From contig JAGXRK010000044.1 in the NCBI GenBank assembly GCA_018335755.1, forward strand, positions 106,070-170,069: 64,000 bases of DNA, given 5' to 3'. Every line of letters begins with the position of its first letter. The stretch's first letter is position 1. A program made the translations under genes and the position numbers. The notes below the pieces were generated by a model, which had not been told where the DNA came from, did not search any database, and worked only from the letters and a program-made list of their open reading frames with translations. Positions 25,090 through 32,782 of this stretch are shown one piece after another. This stretch comes from Ignavibacterium sp. Lineage in GTDB: Bacteria > Bacteroidota > Ignavibacteria > Ignavibacteriales > Ignavibacteriaceae.

Positions 25090-25133
25090 CTGTCACGCAG
25101 GAGGTCGCGAGTTCGAGTCTCGTCGGCCCCGCA
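25090..25133 (+). other. Prophage attachment site (attR): 3' half of tRNA-Asp(GTC)
   Basis: The segment contains the anticodon loop CTGTCAC (anticodon GTC at 25092-25094), the 3' anticodon stem GCAGG, the variable loop, a complete T arm (GCGAG / TTCGAGT / CTCGT, 25107-25123), the 3' acceptor strand CGGCCCC and discriminator G at 25131. The D arm and 5' acceptor strand are missing, so it is not a functional gene. It lies right after the last tail fibre gene and 142 bp of featureless A+T-rich DNA (24947-25089; it contains two close TATAACAC copies). This is the standard signature of integration into a tRNA 3' end; the intact copy should be at the left prophage boundary. Confidence 0.8.
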
Positions 25134-25136
25134 AAT

Positions 25137-25160
25137 AAAGCCCGAAATCGGGCTTTTTTT
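25137..25160 (+). terminator. Intrinsic terminator of the original tRNA-Asp
   Basis: AAAGCCCG (25137-25144) pairs with CGGGCTTT (25149-25156) around a 4-nt loop and runs into seven T. It lies 4 bp after the tRNA fragment and was probably the native terminator of the host tRNA transcription unit, left beyond the integrated prophage. It also insulates the chromosome from prophage late transcription. Confidence 0.85.
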
Positions 25161-25186
25161 ATGTCCACTCTGTAAAAATTACCTGC

Positions 25187-25240
25187 AACTAATCAGAACT
25201 AATCAGAGTTTTTCCGATTTTGGGCACCATTTGGGCACCA
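25187..25240 (+). repeat. Two tandem direct repeats beside attR
   Basis: AACTAATCAG occurs twice without gap (25187-25196, 25197-25206), and TTTGGGCACCA occurs twice without gap (25219-25229, 25230-25240). Short tandem repeats near a tRNA integration site resemble integrase arm-type sites, but they lie on the chromosomal side of the junction, so they might be left from another element that used the same tRNA. No gene overlaps them. Confidence 0.6.
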
Positions 25241-25277
25241 GGATTTTTTGTTTTGTATTAAATACGATAAGCGAAGG

Positions 25278-25459
25278 CACAGTTTTTAATAGCAGTGAAA
25301 GTTATTGAACTTGTATCGAAGGGAGGCGAGGATAGCGGAACGAACCTGCCTGTCCGGTAGGCAGGGTGAGCATAGCCGAAGCCGAGCGAGTAAAGGAAAT
25401 AACGAACTTAGAAAAACTGTGACTGAGCCATAGGCATTTCCTTTAACTACTTTCACTGC
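25278..25459 (+). repeat. Interleaved inverted-repeat element, possibly a structured RNA or mobile remnant
   Basis: Four perfect inverted repeats lie in 182 bp with no credible gene. CACAGTTTTT (25278-25287) pairs with 25412-25421. GCAGTGAAAGT (25292-25302) pairs with 25449-25459. AAAGGAAAT (25392-25400) pairs with 25436-25444. CCTGCCT (25345-25351) pairs with 25359-25365. The first two cross each other, as in a pseudoknot. The central hairpin core resembles REP-like sequences with 'GAAGCGAGCGAG'-style flanks. Nothing else is recognised between the terminator at 25160 and the FISUMP gene. Confidence 0.5.
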
Positions 25460-25499
25460 AATGAAAATCTTATATACAAAAACAATTTCTAATTCTATC

Positions 25500-26768
25500 C
25501 TAATCCTTAATACAACGAACACATAATCCGAGATCCATACCGAATAGTTCTAAGTAAATATTGCTATTAACGTCTATCAGTCTCAGGGTATATGCGTAAG
25601 CTGAAATATATTCCTTAGAACTCCAAAAGTTCGTGCCGTAACCTAAACCGCTGAAGCTACCATTGCCGTTTCGGCCACCTGCAAACAGTGCGGAAAAGCC
25701 GCTTGTGTTTGTGCTTATTGTATCCTGTCCAATTTCTTTAAGTGCATTCCCATCATTGTCTACTGTTGCCTTTAAAGTTTCAAATTCTAGATATGTCGGT
25801 ATATGCCAGCCAGGAGGGCAAATGCCTTGGGCACCTTCACTGGTAGCATACTGCATAGCTTCATCCCATTGATACAGTCCGCCGTAAGTGTCACAGTTAT
25901 TTGGGTCATTGTTGTAGCAGTATTTTTCTATCACACCATTATTTGTTGCGTTTTGATTTGATTGTATCATCACTCCAACATCAAGATTTTCTTTAATCCA
26001 GCACTGATCTCCAATTTGCACAGTATTATATGTTTTGCCTTCATAAGTAACTGTAGGCATTCCGGGACAAAATCTTTCAATTGTTAATTCACCTAGATTT
26101 GTAGTGTCACCCGATAAACTTTGCAGATCAGTAAAAGTTTTACGTCCAATAATTGGGCTTGATGCTATTAGGCTATCAATATTTTGAGATATGTTAAATT
26201 TATTAAGATTCGGTTTATTTAATGGTGAATTAAATGTGCCCCCAGTACTGGTCAAATGTTGACTTCCATAGACCAGCATCATCTTTTTTAACACTGTGTA
26301 TTTATCATCAATAGATATCTGCGCAATATATATTCCTGAGGTTAGACCATATAGTTCTATGTCAAGAAAGTGAGTGCCTGCAGCATAGTACTTCTGGATA
26401 ACTCCGGTAACTTTTTGTCCAAGAATATTATAAATATTAACCCTTACGTTAGCATCTCCGGTTAAAGTAATTCCTAACCTTGTTTTTGGGTTAAATGGAT
26501 TGGGATAATTATTGGTAATGCTGTAACCTGAAGGTAATGCTCCATCATCAGTTACACCTGTTACGCCAGTAAAATAAAAACTTCCATCAGCTAAGGAAGT
26601 TGTATTATAAACATTAGATGAAATGAATAATTCTAGATTAATATCAGCAAGGTTAAAACCATTTTCATCGACAAGTTTTCCAGTAACAATTTGAGAATAA
26701 AGATTGGGCTCAATAAATATAATGGAAGTGATAATCACAATTCCGAAATAAGATAGTATCTTTTCCAT
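25500..26768 (-). CDS. Secreted FISUMP-domain protein with an internal T9SS-type sorting module
   Basis: A 422-aa exported protein. A signal peptide (first 25 or so residues) is followed by a short carboxypeptidase-regulatory-like segment ('GKLVDENGFNLADINLELF'), a T9SS sorting-type module ('NNYPNPFNPKTRLGI...VNIYNILGQKV...GLTSGIYIAQI') at about residues 86-165, a linker, and a C-terminal FISUMP domain ('GKTYNTVQIGDQCWIKENLDVG', 'YQWDEAM', 'GICPPGWHIPTYLEFETL', 'FSALFAGGRNGNGSFSG', 'FWSSKEY', 'GLCVRCIKD'). The sorting module is normally at the extreme C terminus; here it is internal, so it may serve as an ordinary beta domain. It is transcribed towards the prophage. Confidence 0.85.
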   Translation of the reverse strand: MEKILSYFGIVIITSIIFIEPNLYSQIVTGKLVDENGFNLADINLELFISSNVYNTTSLADGSFYFTGVTGVTDDGALPSGYSITNNYPNPFNPKTRLGITLTGDANVRVNIYNILGQKVTGVIQKYYAAGTHFLDIELYGLTSGIYIAQISIDDKYTVLKKMMLVYGSQHLTSTGGTFNSPLNKPNLNKFNISQNIDSLIASSPIIGRKTFTDLQSLSGDTTNLGELTIERFCPGMPTVTYEGKTYNTVQIGDQCWIKENLDVGVMIQSNQNATNNGVIEKYCYNNDPNNCDTYGGLYQWDEAMQYATSEGAQGICPPGWHIPTYLEFETLKATVDNDGNALKEIGQDTISTNTSGFSALFAGGRNGNGSFSGLGYGTNFWSSKEYISAYAYTLRLIDVNSNIYLELFGMDLGLCVRCIKD

Positions 26769-26884
26769 AAGTTACCGTTAAATGGATTATAAACATATTC
26801 AATTTATATATATAAATATTAAAACAGTAGAGATGCAGAAATTTATTTATTTTTTTTTACTATTTATGCTATGGCGTGATAAAA

Positions 26885-26911
26885 AAATGCGGGACCTTTC
26901 ATCCCGCATTT
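26885..26911 (-). terminator. Intrinsic terminator for the STAS operon
   Basis: Read on the minus strand, AAATGCGGGA (26902-26911) pairs with TCCCGCATTT (26885-26894) around a 7-nt loop and continues into T residues. It lies 15 bp after the 79-aa gene and ends that two-gene unit. Confidence 0.85.
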
Positions 26912-26925
26912 ATATTTATCATCAG

Positions 26926-27165
26926 CTAGGCTGCCTGATCTAATTGATTAAGATAGGCGAGTGGATCTTCCGGATTTGCTGCGGATAATGTTTTGAACAG
27001 ATCTTCAAGAACTGCTCTGCAGTGATTGAGCTGTGCAGCATCCATTTTCTCAATCTCTGTTGTTGAGGTTGTACCGAACGAAATTCGGAAGTTCGTCGAT
27101 CCCCATAAAAATAAGCTTGCCTTTCGATGAGCTTTTTTATTTAAAAAGTTAATTATTTCAATCAA
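26926..27165 (-). CDS. Small protein coupled to a STAS-domain regulator
   Basis: A 79-aa protein with a basic N-terminal half ('NFLNKKAHRKASLFLWGSTNFRISFG') and an acidic helical C-terminal half ('EKMDAAQLNHCRAVLEDLFKTLSAANPEDPLAYLNQLDQ'). A TTG start overlaps the STAS stop (TTGA), so translation is coupled. I recognise no family. Genes coupled to STAS anti-sigma antagonists are often partner-switching components or modulators; nothing in the sequence proves that here. Confidence 0.55.
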   Translation of the reverse strand: MIEIINFLNKKAHRKASLFLWGSTNFRISFGTTSTTEIEKMDAAQLNHCRAVLEDLFKTLSAANPEDPLAYLNQLDQAA

Positions 27166-27509
27166 TCAAAATTCTTTATTGCATCCTCTTCTGAGCTGTA
27201 AACATTAAAAACTCTGTAGAGTCCCATTGTATCCATAATCTTAAAAGCTTCTGTATTTGGAATGACTAACTTTAATTCACCGCCTCTTTCAGTAACTCTT
27301 TTTAAAATCATTACAAGAGCACCAAGAAATGTTGAATCAATAAACTGACATCTTGTTAGATCTATAACAATCTTGTATTGTTTCATAGAGATAACTTCAT
27401 ATATTCTGTCACGAAAAACTGCTGCTTCCTTAAATGTTGCACGGACAAAGTTTATTTTTTCTATTAACACATCTCCAATGAATTTACGGATATAATCTTC
27501 TTCCATCAT
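27162..27509 (-). CDS. STAS-domain protein (anti-sigma factor antagonist type)
   Basis: A single STAS domain of 115 aa from the ATG at 27509, which has AGGA 7 bp upstream; earlier in-frame starts exist but lack a site. The motif 'YKIVIDLTRCQFIDSTFLGALVMILKRV' carries the conserved 'D.T...FIDS..LG' with the serine normally phosphorylated by an anti-sigma kinase (SpoIIAA/RsbV type). 'GELKLVIPNTEAFKIMDTMGL' is the following typical helix-strand. It probably acts in a partner-switch controlling a sigma factor or another output, but no kinase or phosphatase gene is in view. Confidence 0.85.
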   Translation of the reverse strand: MMEEDYIRKFIGDVLIEKINFVRATFKEAAVFRDRIYEVISMKQYKIVIDLTRCQFIDSTFLGALVMILKRVTERGGELKLVIPNTEAFKIMDTMGLYRVFNVYSSEEDAIKNFD

Positions 27510-27629
27510 AAGAAATCCTGATTGATTGATACTAAAATTATTTTCAATTTCTTCAGTAAATATAAATAATGTCGTTTTAAGAATTATTAACAAACTGAAT
27601 AAGAAAGCTGAGCATATTCATTTAAAATG

Positions 27630-27659
27630 AAAAAGCCTGAAAGAATTATTCTTTCAGGC
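27630..27659 (-). terminator. Intrinsic terminator of the fasciclin gene
   Basis: An 11-bp perfect stem (GCCTGAAAGAA at 27635-27645 with TTCTTTCAGGC at 27649-27659) and a run of T on the minus strand, 20 bp after the fasciclin stop codon. Confidence 0.85.
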
Positions 27660-27679
27660 CTTATTGAGAATTTTTAAAA

Positions 27680-28258
27680 CTAATCTAACACAGGAATTAT
27701 TACTTTGTCCAGAACATGAATTACACCATTAGTTGCTCTAATATCAACTGCCGTTATATTAGCGTATCCTGTAACATCATTACCAATCATAACCACACCA
27801 TCTTCAATTTTAGTGAAGGCAAATTGACCCTGAAGTGTTTTAACTCTGCTGGATTTTGAAACATTGCGTGAAAATTTTAATCCCGGCGAAACGTGATAAA
27901 GCAGAACAGCAGTTACTAATTCTCTATAAGGTTCGGTTAACAGGTCTTCTATGCTGATGTTTAATGCAGCAGCTAAATCCAGGAAGGCCTGATTAACGGG
28001 TGCAAAAACCGTAAATTGACGATTACCGTTAAGTACATCTACTAATCCGGCAAATTGTACTGCAGCAACAAGATATGTAAAGTTTGTATCACTTGCAGCA
28101 ATACCTACTATGGTTTGACCATTACCAGGTCTTTTTTCCAATGAACTTATTACAGAGTTATCTGCGGAAACAGGATTCATAGTGCTGCTATCTGAACAGC
28201 CAATGAAAGAGAAAGAAACTATAGAAACTGATAGAAGAACAAAAAAGAACTTTTTCAT
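27680..28258 (-). CDS. Fasciclin (FAS1) domain lipoprotein
   Basis: A 192-aa exported lipoprotein with a lipobox ending at C21 ('SFSFIGC'). The mature part is one FAS1 domain: 'NFTYLVAAVQFAGLVDVLNGNRQFTVFAPVNQAFLDL' (the H1 motif) and 'AVDIRATNGVIHVLDKVIIP' (the H2 motif). FAS1 domains mediate adhesion between cells or to matrix. It has its own terminator and stands alone between divergent genes. Confidence 0.9.
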   Translation of the reverse strand: MKKFFFVLLSVSIVSFSFIGCSDSSTMNPVSADNSVISSLEKRPGNGQTIVGIAASDTNFTYLVAAVQFAGLVDVLNGNRQFTVFAPVNQAFLDLAAALNISIEDLLTEPYRELVTAVLLYHVSPGLKFSRNVSKSSRVKTLQGQFAFTKIEDGVVMIGNDVTGYANITAVDIRATNGVIHVLDKVIIPVLD

Positions 28259-28434
28259 AACATCACCTTTTTTAATTAATTCAATTATTATTGATTACAC
28301 CGTCATAACATTATGTGAAGAATCTTTGTTCCCGAATTGATGAAAAAATATTTTCAAATCTTGAGGATAGTCATTTAGCATAAAAATCATATTATCATCG
28401 TTAATCATTTAACACAGACAACTAATAATTTTAT

Positions 28435-28442
28435 TAACTTTG
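28435..28442 (+). promoter_or_regulatory. Bacteroidetes-type -7 promoter box for glcDF
   Basis: TAACTTTG matches TAnnTTTG and lies 20 bp before the glcD ATG, in the 204-bp gap to the divergent fasciclin gene. No convincing -33 TTG is seen. Confidence 0.45.
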
Positions 28443-28462
28443 TATAGCAAAAAGAGATTATT

Positions 28463-29896
28463 ATGAATGATTCTGTAAAGCAAAAACTCAAAACCATTGT
28501 GGGTTCTTCAAATTATTTCGATTCATACGAAGATCGGATGGTTTACTCTTATGACGGCACTCCAACTCTTCATCAAATGCCTGAAGCTGTTGTTTTTACC
28601 ACTGATGAACAGCAAATATCAAACATCATTAAATGTGCTAATGAAGATAAATTTGCAGTTGTGCCAAGAGGTGCCGGAACAGGATTAAGCGGTGGTTCTG
28701 TTCCTGTGGAGAACAGCATTGTAATTGTAATGACCAAATGGAATAAAATTCTTGAAGTAGATGATAAAAATTTAACTGCCTGGGTTCAGCCCGGTGTTAT
28801 AACCGGCGCATTGCAAAAAGAAGTTGAAAAGTTGGGATTATTTTATCCGCCCGATCCAGGCAGCTTACATGTTTGTACAATAGGCGGAAATGTTGCTAAT
28901 AATGCAGGCGGACTGCGCGGATTAAAATACGGCGTTACAAAAAATTATGTGCTCGGTGTTGAAATGATTCTTCCTAATGGTGACTTACTCAAAACCGGCG
29001 GCAAAAATATGAAAGATGTTGCCGGATATAATCTGCGTGATTTTATTGTCGGCAGTGAAGGAACGCTTGGAGTTATTACAAAAGTTTTATTGAAACTTAT
29101 TCCTAAACCAACTCAGACTATAACACTGTTAGCTTATTTTGATAAGCTGACCGACAGTGCACAGGCGGTCTCTGATATCATTGCCGCTCACATTACACCC
29201 TGTATGATGGAATTTCTTGATAACACAACAATTAATTGTATTGAGGATTATGCAAAAATTGGTCTTCCAAGGAACAGTGAAGCAATTCTTCTTCTTGAAG
29301 TTGATGGCAGAGGAAGTGCTGTTGCTGAAGACGCAGAAACAATGAAAAATATACTTCAAAAAAACCATGCTTCATTCATAAAGGTTGCAACTACAGAAGA
29401 GGAATCAAATAAATTAAAAACAGCCAGAAGAACTGCATTTAGTGCTTTAGCCAGAAGAAGACCAACCACAATTCTTGAAGATGCGACTGTTCCTCGTAGT
29501 GAGCTGCCTGTAATGATTGAAAAAGTAACTCATGCGGCAAAAATGTTTGATGTAATTATTGGCAATTTTGGTCACGCCGGCGATGGTAATCTTCATCCTA
29601 CCTGCTTAACGGATGAAAGAGATAAACAGGAAATTGAAAAAGCTCATCGTGCATTTGATTTTATTTTTAATGAAGCTATCAAGCTTGGAGGTACAATAAC
29701 CGGTGAACATGGAACCGGATTATCAAAAAAACATTTTCTTGAAAAACTCGCCGGAATCCCGGGCATTGAAATGATGAAGAAGATCAAGGCATCAATTGAT
29801 GAAAATAATATTCTTAATCCGGGTAAGATTTTTACAATTTCTCCCAAGTGTGAGGGAAGTTTACCAATGAGCAGAGAACAGATAAAAGATTTTTAA
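28463..29896 (+). CDS. glcD: Glycolate oxidase FAD subunit
   Basis: FAD-linked oxidase of 2-hydroxy acids (glycolate or D-lactate type). The 477-aa sequence has the FAD-binding PCMH domain with 'RGAGTGLSGG' at residues 69-78, 'TIGGNVANNAGGLRGLKYG', 'GVEMILPNGDLLKTGGKNMKDVAGYNLRDFIVGSEGTLGVI', and the C-terminal substrate domain including 'NFGHAGDGNLHPT' and 'GTITGEHGTGLSKK'. It is followed by glcF with a 1-base overlap (TAATG). The exact substrate cannot be told from these motifs; a D-2-hydroxy acid dehydrogenase is equally possible. Confidence 0.9.
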   Translation: MNDSVKQKLKTIVGSSNYFDSYEDRMVYSYDGTPTLHQMPEAVVFTTDEQQISNIIKCANEDKFAVVPRGAGTGLSGGSVPVENSIVIVMTKWNKILEVDDKNLTAWVQPGVITGALQKEVEKLGLFYPPDPGSLHVCTIGGNVANNAGGLRGLKYGVTKNYVLGVEMILPNGDLLKTGGKNMKDVAGYNLRDFIVGSEGTLGVITKVLLKLIPKPTQTITLLAYFDKLTDSAQAVSDIIAAHITPCMMEFLDNTTINCIEDYAKIGLPRNSEAILLLEVDGRGSAVAEDAETMKNILQKNHASFIKVATTEEESNKLKTARRTAFSALARRRPTTILEDATVPRSELPVMIEKVTHAAKMFDVIIGNFGHAGDGNLHPTCLTDERDKQEIEKAHRAFDFIFNEAIKLGGTITGEHGTGLSKKHFLEKLAGIPGIEMMKKIKASIDENNILNPGKIFTISPKCEGSLPMSREQIKDF

Positions 29897-31296
29897 TGAA
29901 ACATTCTACTCCAAATCCTGAGTTATTAAAAATCCTTCCTCACGATGACATTCTTCAGCAGTGTATGCATTGCGGTTTGTGTCTTGCAACTTGTCCTACT
30001 TATGATTTAACAAAAATGGAGCGTTCCTCTCCACGCGGAAGAATTTTTATGATCAAATCCGTTGCAAGGGGAGAGATGGAATTGAGTGAGACGTTTGCTG
30101 AAGAAATGAACTTCTGTCTTGATTGCCAGGCTTGCGAAACTGCTTGTCCTGCCGGTGTTAAATACGGCAGAATGGTTGAAACAGCAAGAGTAGTTATTGA
30201 TGAAGTTGGCTACGGCGGAAAGTTTGGAATTGCTGTTAAAAGATTTGCCTTGAGAAAAATTGTTGCCTCACGTAATGCATTAAAATTTGTTTCAAGATTG
30301 TTATGGCTTTATCAGAAAACAGGTTTACAAAAGCTGGTAAGATCATCCGGAGTCTTAAAAATCTTTTCAAAAAAACTGGCTGAGATTGAAAAACTTTCTC
30401 CTGTTATTGCAGATAAATTTTCTGACAAACAGATAAATGATATTGAAATGCCAAAAGGAGAAGTGAAATTTAAAGCAGCTTTTCATTTTGGCTGCCTCAT
30501 GAATACGATGTTTGCAGATATTAATTCCGATACCATTGAAGTACTAAAGGAATGCGGATGTAAAATTATTACTCCCAGGGATCAGGTTTGTTGCGGATCA
30601 CTATTGGGACATAACGGTGATATGGATTTTGCTCTCAAGCTTGCCAGAAAAAATATTGATGCATTCGATAAGCACGATTATGATTATCTTATTTCAAATT
30701 CTGCAGGATGCGGTGCTTTTATGAAAGACTATGCACACTTGCTTGAAGATGATCCTGATTATGCAGAAAAGGCAAAACGATTTTCTTCCAAAGTAAAGGA
30801 CATAATGGAATTCTTTGCTGAACAAAAACCAGCAATTAGTTTTAATTCTGTCCATTCGAAAGAGTTTATGACTGAGAAATCTGATATAAAAGATTCGGAA
30901 AAGATTTCTCTTCCGACAAGTCATGATCGGATTGACATCCCTGTCGAAAAACAAATTATTACATACCACGATGCATGCCATCTTCTGCATGCTCAAAAAG
31001 TTGGTACTCAACCTAGAGATGTAATTAAATCTTTACCCGGATTAAATTACACAGAACTTGAAGAAGCAGGATGGTGCTGCGGCAGTGCGGGAATTTATAA
31101 TGTTGTTAGATACGATGATGCACTGCAGCAGCTTGAAAGAAAGATGAACAACATTAAAAACACGAAGGCAAAAATTGTGCTTATGGGTAACCCTGGCTGT
31201 ATGGGACAAATAAAATACGGCACACAAAAATTTAATATTGATATTGAAGTAATTCATCCAATTACTTTGATAAGGAGAATGCTAACCCCTAAATAA
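29896..31296 (+). CDS. glcF: Glycolate oxidase iron-sulfur subunit
   Basis: Electron-transfer partner of GlcD. The 466-aa protein starts with two 4Fe-4S motifs (C23xxC26xxC29xxxC33P and C74xxC77xxC80xxxC84P) and has two cysteine-rich CCG domains ('QVCCGSLLGHNGD', 'GWCCGSAGIYNVVRYD'). These are the standard GlcF/heterodisulfide reductase-like features. There is a short insertion around residues 310-345. No glcE gene is present, so this is a two-subunit version. Confidence 0.9.
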   Translation: MKHSTPNPELLKILPHDDILQQCMHCGLCLATCPTYDLTKMERSSPRGRIFMIKSVARGEMELSETFAEEMNFCLDCQACETACPAGVKYGRMVETARVVIDEVGYGGKFGIAVKRFALRKIVASRNALKFVSRLLWLYQKTGLQKLVRSSGVLKIFSKKLAEIEKLSPVIADKFSDKQINDIEMPKGEVKFKAAFHFGCLMNTMFADINSDTIEVLKECGCKIITPRDQVCCGSLLGHNGDMDFALKLARKNIDAFDKHDYDYLISNSAGCGAFMKDYAHLLEDDPDYAEKAKRFSSKVKDIMEFFAEQKPAISFNSVHSKEFMTEKSDIKDSEKISLPTSHDRIDIPVEKQIITYHDACHLLHAQKVGTQPRDVIKSLPGLNYTELEEAGWCCGSAGIYNVVRYDDALQQLERKMNNIKNTKAKIVLMGNPGCMGQIKYGTQKFNIDIEVIHPITLIRRMLTPK

Positions 31297-31397
31297 GTTT
31301 TTTGCTATTTTGTTCCGCCACGTCGGGTTCGCGATTTAGTAGCAAGAAAGAATGGCACAAAAACACTAAAGCTCTATAACTCACAAAAATATTCTTA

Positions 31398-32657
31398 TTA
31401 AATTTGTTCATCCCACAGCATATGCTCAAAAGTTTCTCGGGTGCGTGCGACGGAGACTTTATCACCATTAACCATAATTTCTGGCGCACGGCGGCGGGCA
31501 TTGTAATTTGAAGACATGACCATACCATAAGCTCCTGAAGACATTACTGCTAGCAACTCACCGGTTTTCGTCTCGAATATTTCTCTGTCCTTAGCAAAAT
31601 AATCACCGGTTTCACAGATAGGTCCCACAACGTCTGCAATAATTTTATTTCTGCTCGATATTCTTTTAACAGGCTGTATATGATGGTATGCATGATAAAT
31701 AGTTGGACGCAATAGATCATTCATAGCTGAATCCACTATGATAAATCTTTTATCACCATTCGACATATTATAAATTACTTCTGTGACCAGAATGCCGCCG
31801 TTTGCTGTAAGGTATCTGCCCGGTTCAAAAATAATTTCACAGTCAATTTTAGTGAAGCAGGGAATAAGTTTTTCAGCATATTCTTCAATGTTAAATGGAG
31901 TTTCATTCCGATATTTAACACCTATCCCTCCGCCGACATCGAAGTGATCGAGTTTCAGTCCGTCTTTTTTTAACTGACAATACATTTCACACAATTTTTT
32001 CACAGCTTCAATAAATGGATCAAGAGATGTTATCTGGGAACCAATATGCATATCAAGTCCGGTAAACTGAATATTCTTAAACTCATTTCTTCGTGAATAA
32101 AGACTCAATGCAGTTCTTGTATCAACACCGAACTTACTGTTTGCCAGTCCCGTTGATATATAAGGATGGGTTTTAGGATCAACATCAGGATTAACTCTTA
32201 TTGCAACACGTGCAATTTTATTTATCTCACCAGCTATCTTATTAATCAATTCAACTTCTTCTATAGATTCAGCTTTAATCAGTAAAAGATCTTTTTCAAT
32301 ACCGAGTCTGATTTCGTCTTTAGTCTTTCCTACACCGGTTAAAATAATGCTATGCGGGTGAACATTTGTTTTTAGTGCACGGAATAATTCACCTTCAGAA
32401 TTTACATCTACACCACTGCCGAGTTTTACAAATGTATCAACTACACTTAGATTGAAATTTGCTTTCATTGCATAAAATATTTTATGCTTAGTTCCCTTAA
32501 AGGCGTTTTCAAAATCGCGGTACTGTTTTATAAAATGATTTTTACTGTAAACATAAAAAGGTGTTCCGTGCTGTTCAGTTAATTGTTTCAGCGGAACATC
32601 TTCTATGTAAAGTTCATCGTTTCTGTATTTTATAAAATCAGTTTCAAAGAATTGCAT
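31398..32657 (-). CDS. lysA: Diaminopimelate decarboxylase
   Basis: Converts meso-diaminopimelate to L-lysine with PLP. The 419-aa protein shows the PLP lysine K65 in 'YAMKAN', 'GSGVDVNSEGE', 'IRVNPDVDPKTHPYISTG..NSKFGVD', the 'GLDMHIGSQI' histidine, 'DVGGGIGVKY', 'FEPGRYLTANGG', and the active-site 'GPICETGDYFAKDR' cysteine loop. It is transcribed against glcF and is upstream, on the same strand, of no obvious lysine gene. Its place near peptidoglycan-breaking enzymes suggests DAP supply or use is linked to cell-wall turnover. Confidence 0.94.
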   Translation of the reverse strand: MQFFETDFIKYRNDELYIEDVPLKQLTEQHGTPFYVYSKNHFIKQYRDFENAFKGTKHKIFYAMKANFNLSVVDTFVKLGSGVDVNSEGELFRALKTNVHPHSIILTGVGKTKDEIRLGIEKDLLLIKAESIEEVELINKIAGEINKIARVAIRVNPDVDPKTHPYISTGLANSKFGVDTRTALSLYSRRNEFKNIQFTGLDMHIGSQITSLDPFIEAVKKLCEMYCQLKKDGLKLDHFDVGGGIGVKYRNETPFNIEEYAEKLIPCFTKIDCEIIFEPGRYLTANGGILVTEVIYNMSNGDKRFIIVDSAMNDLLRPTIYHAYHHIQPVKRISSRNKIIADVVGPICETGDYFAKDREIFETKTGELLAVMSSGAYGMVMSSNYNARRRAPEIMVNGDKVSVARTRETFEHMLWDEQI

Positions 32658-32681
32658 TTTGGTTCCTTAAAAATTCAAAAT

Positions 32682-32778
32682 GTAGGGGAGGGACTAGCAC
32701 CTCCCGAAATTAGTTTTTATGTAATATTAATATTTCTGATTCATATGCATCTATGGAGAACAGGGCAAGCCCTGCCCT
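32682..32778. repeat. Intergenic palindromic repeat between lysA and the amidase-NamZ gene
   Basis: GGGAGG (32686-32691) pairs with CCTCCC (32700-32705), and AGGGCA (32762-32767) pairs with TGCCCT (32773-32778). The opening 'TGTAGGGG' is like that of the repeat at 58,661, so both may belong to one dispersed family. Confidence 0.45.
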
Positions 32779-32782
32779 AAAG

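Noticed and set aside
25077..25133. Functional tRNA-Asp gene
   Set aside because: The D arm and 5' acceptor strand are missing and the 5' anticodon stem is disrupted; only the 3' half is present.
25286..25522. Minus-strand open frame near the prophage junction as a gene
   Set aside because: It covers inverted repeats, has no ribosome binding site and its composition does not look like protein.
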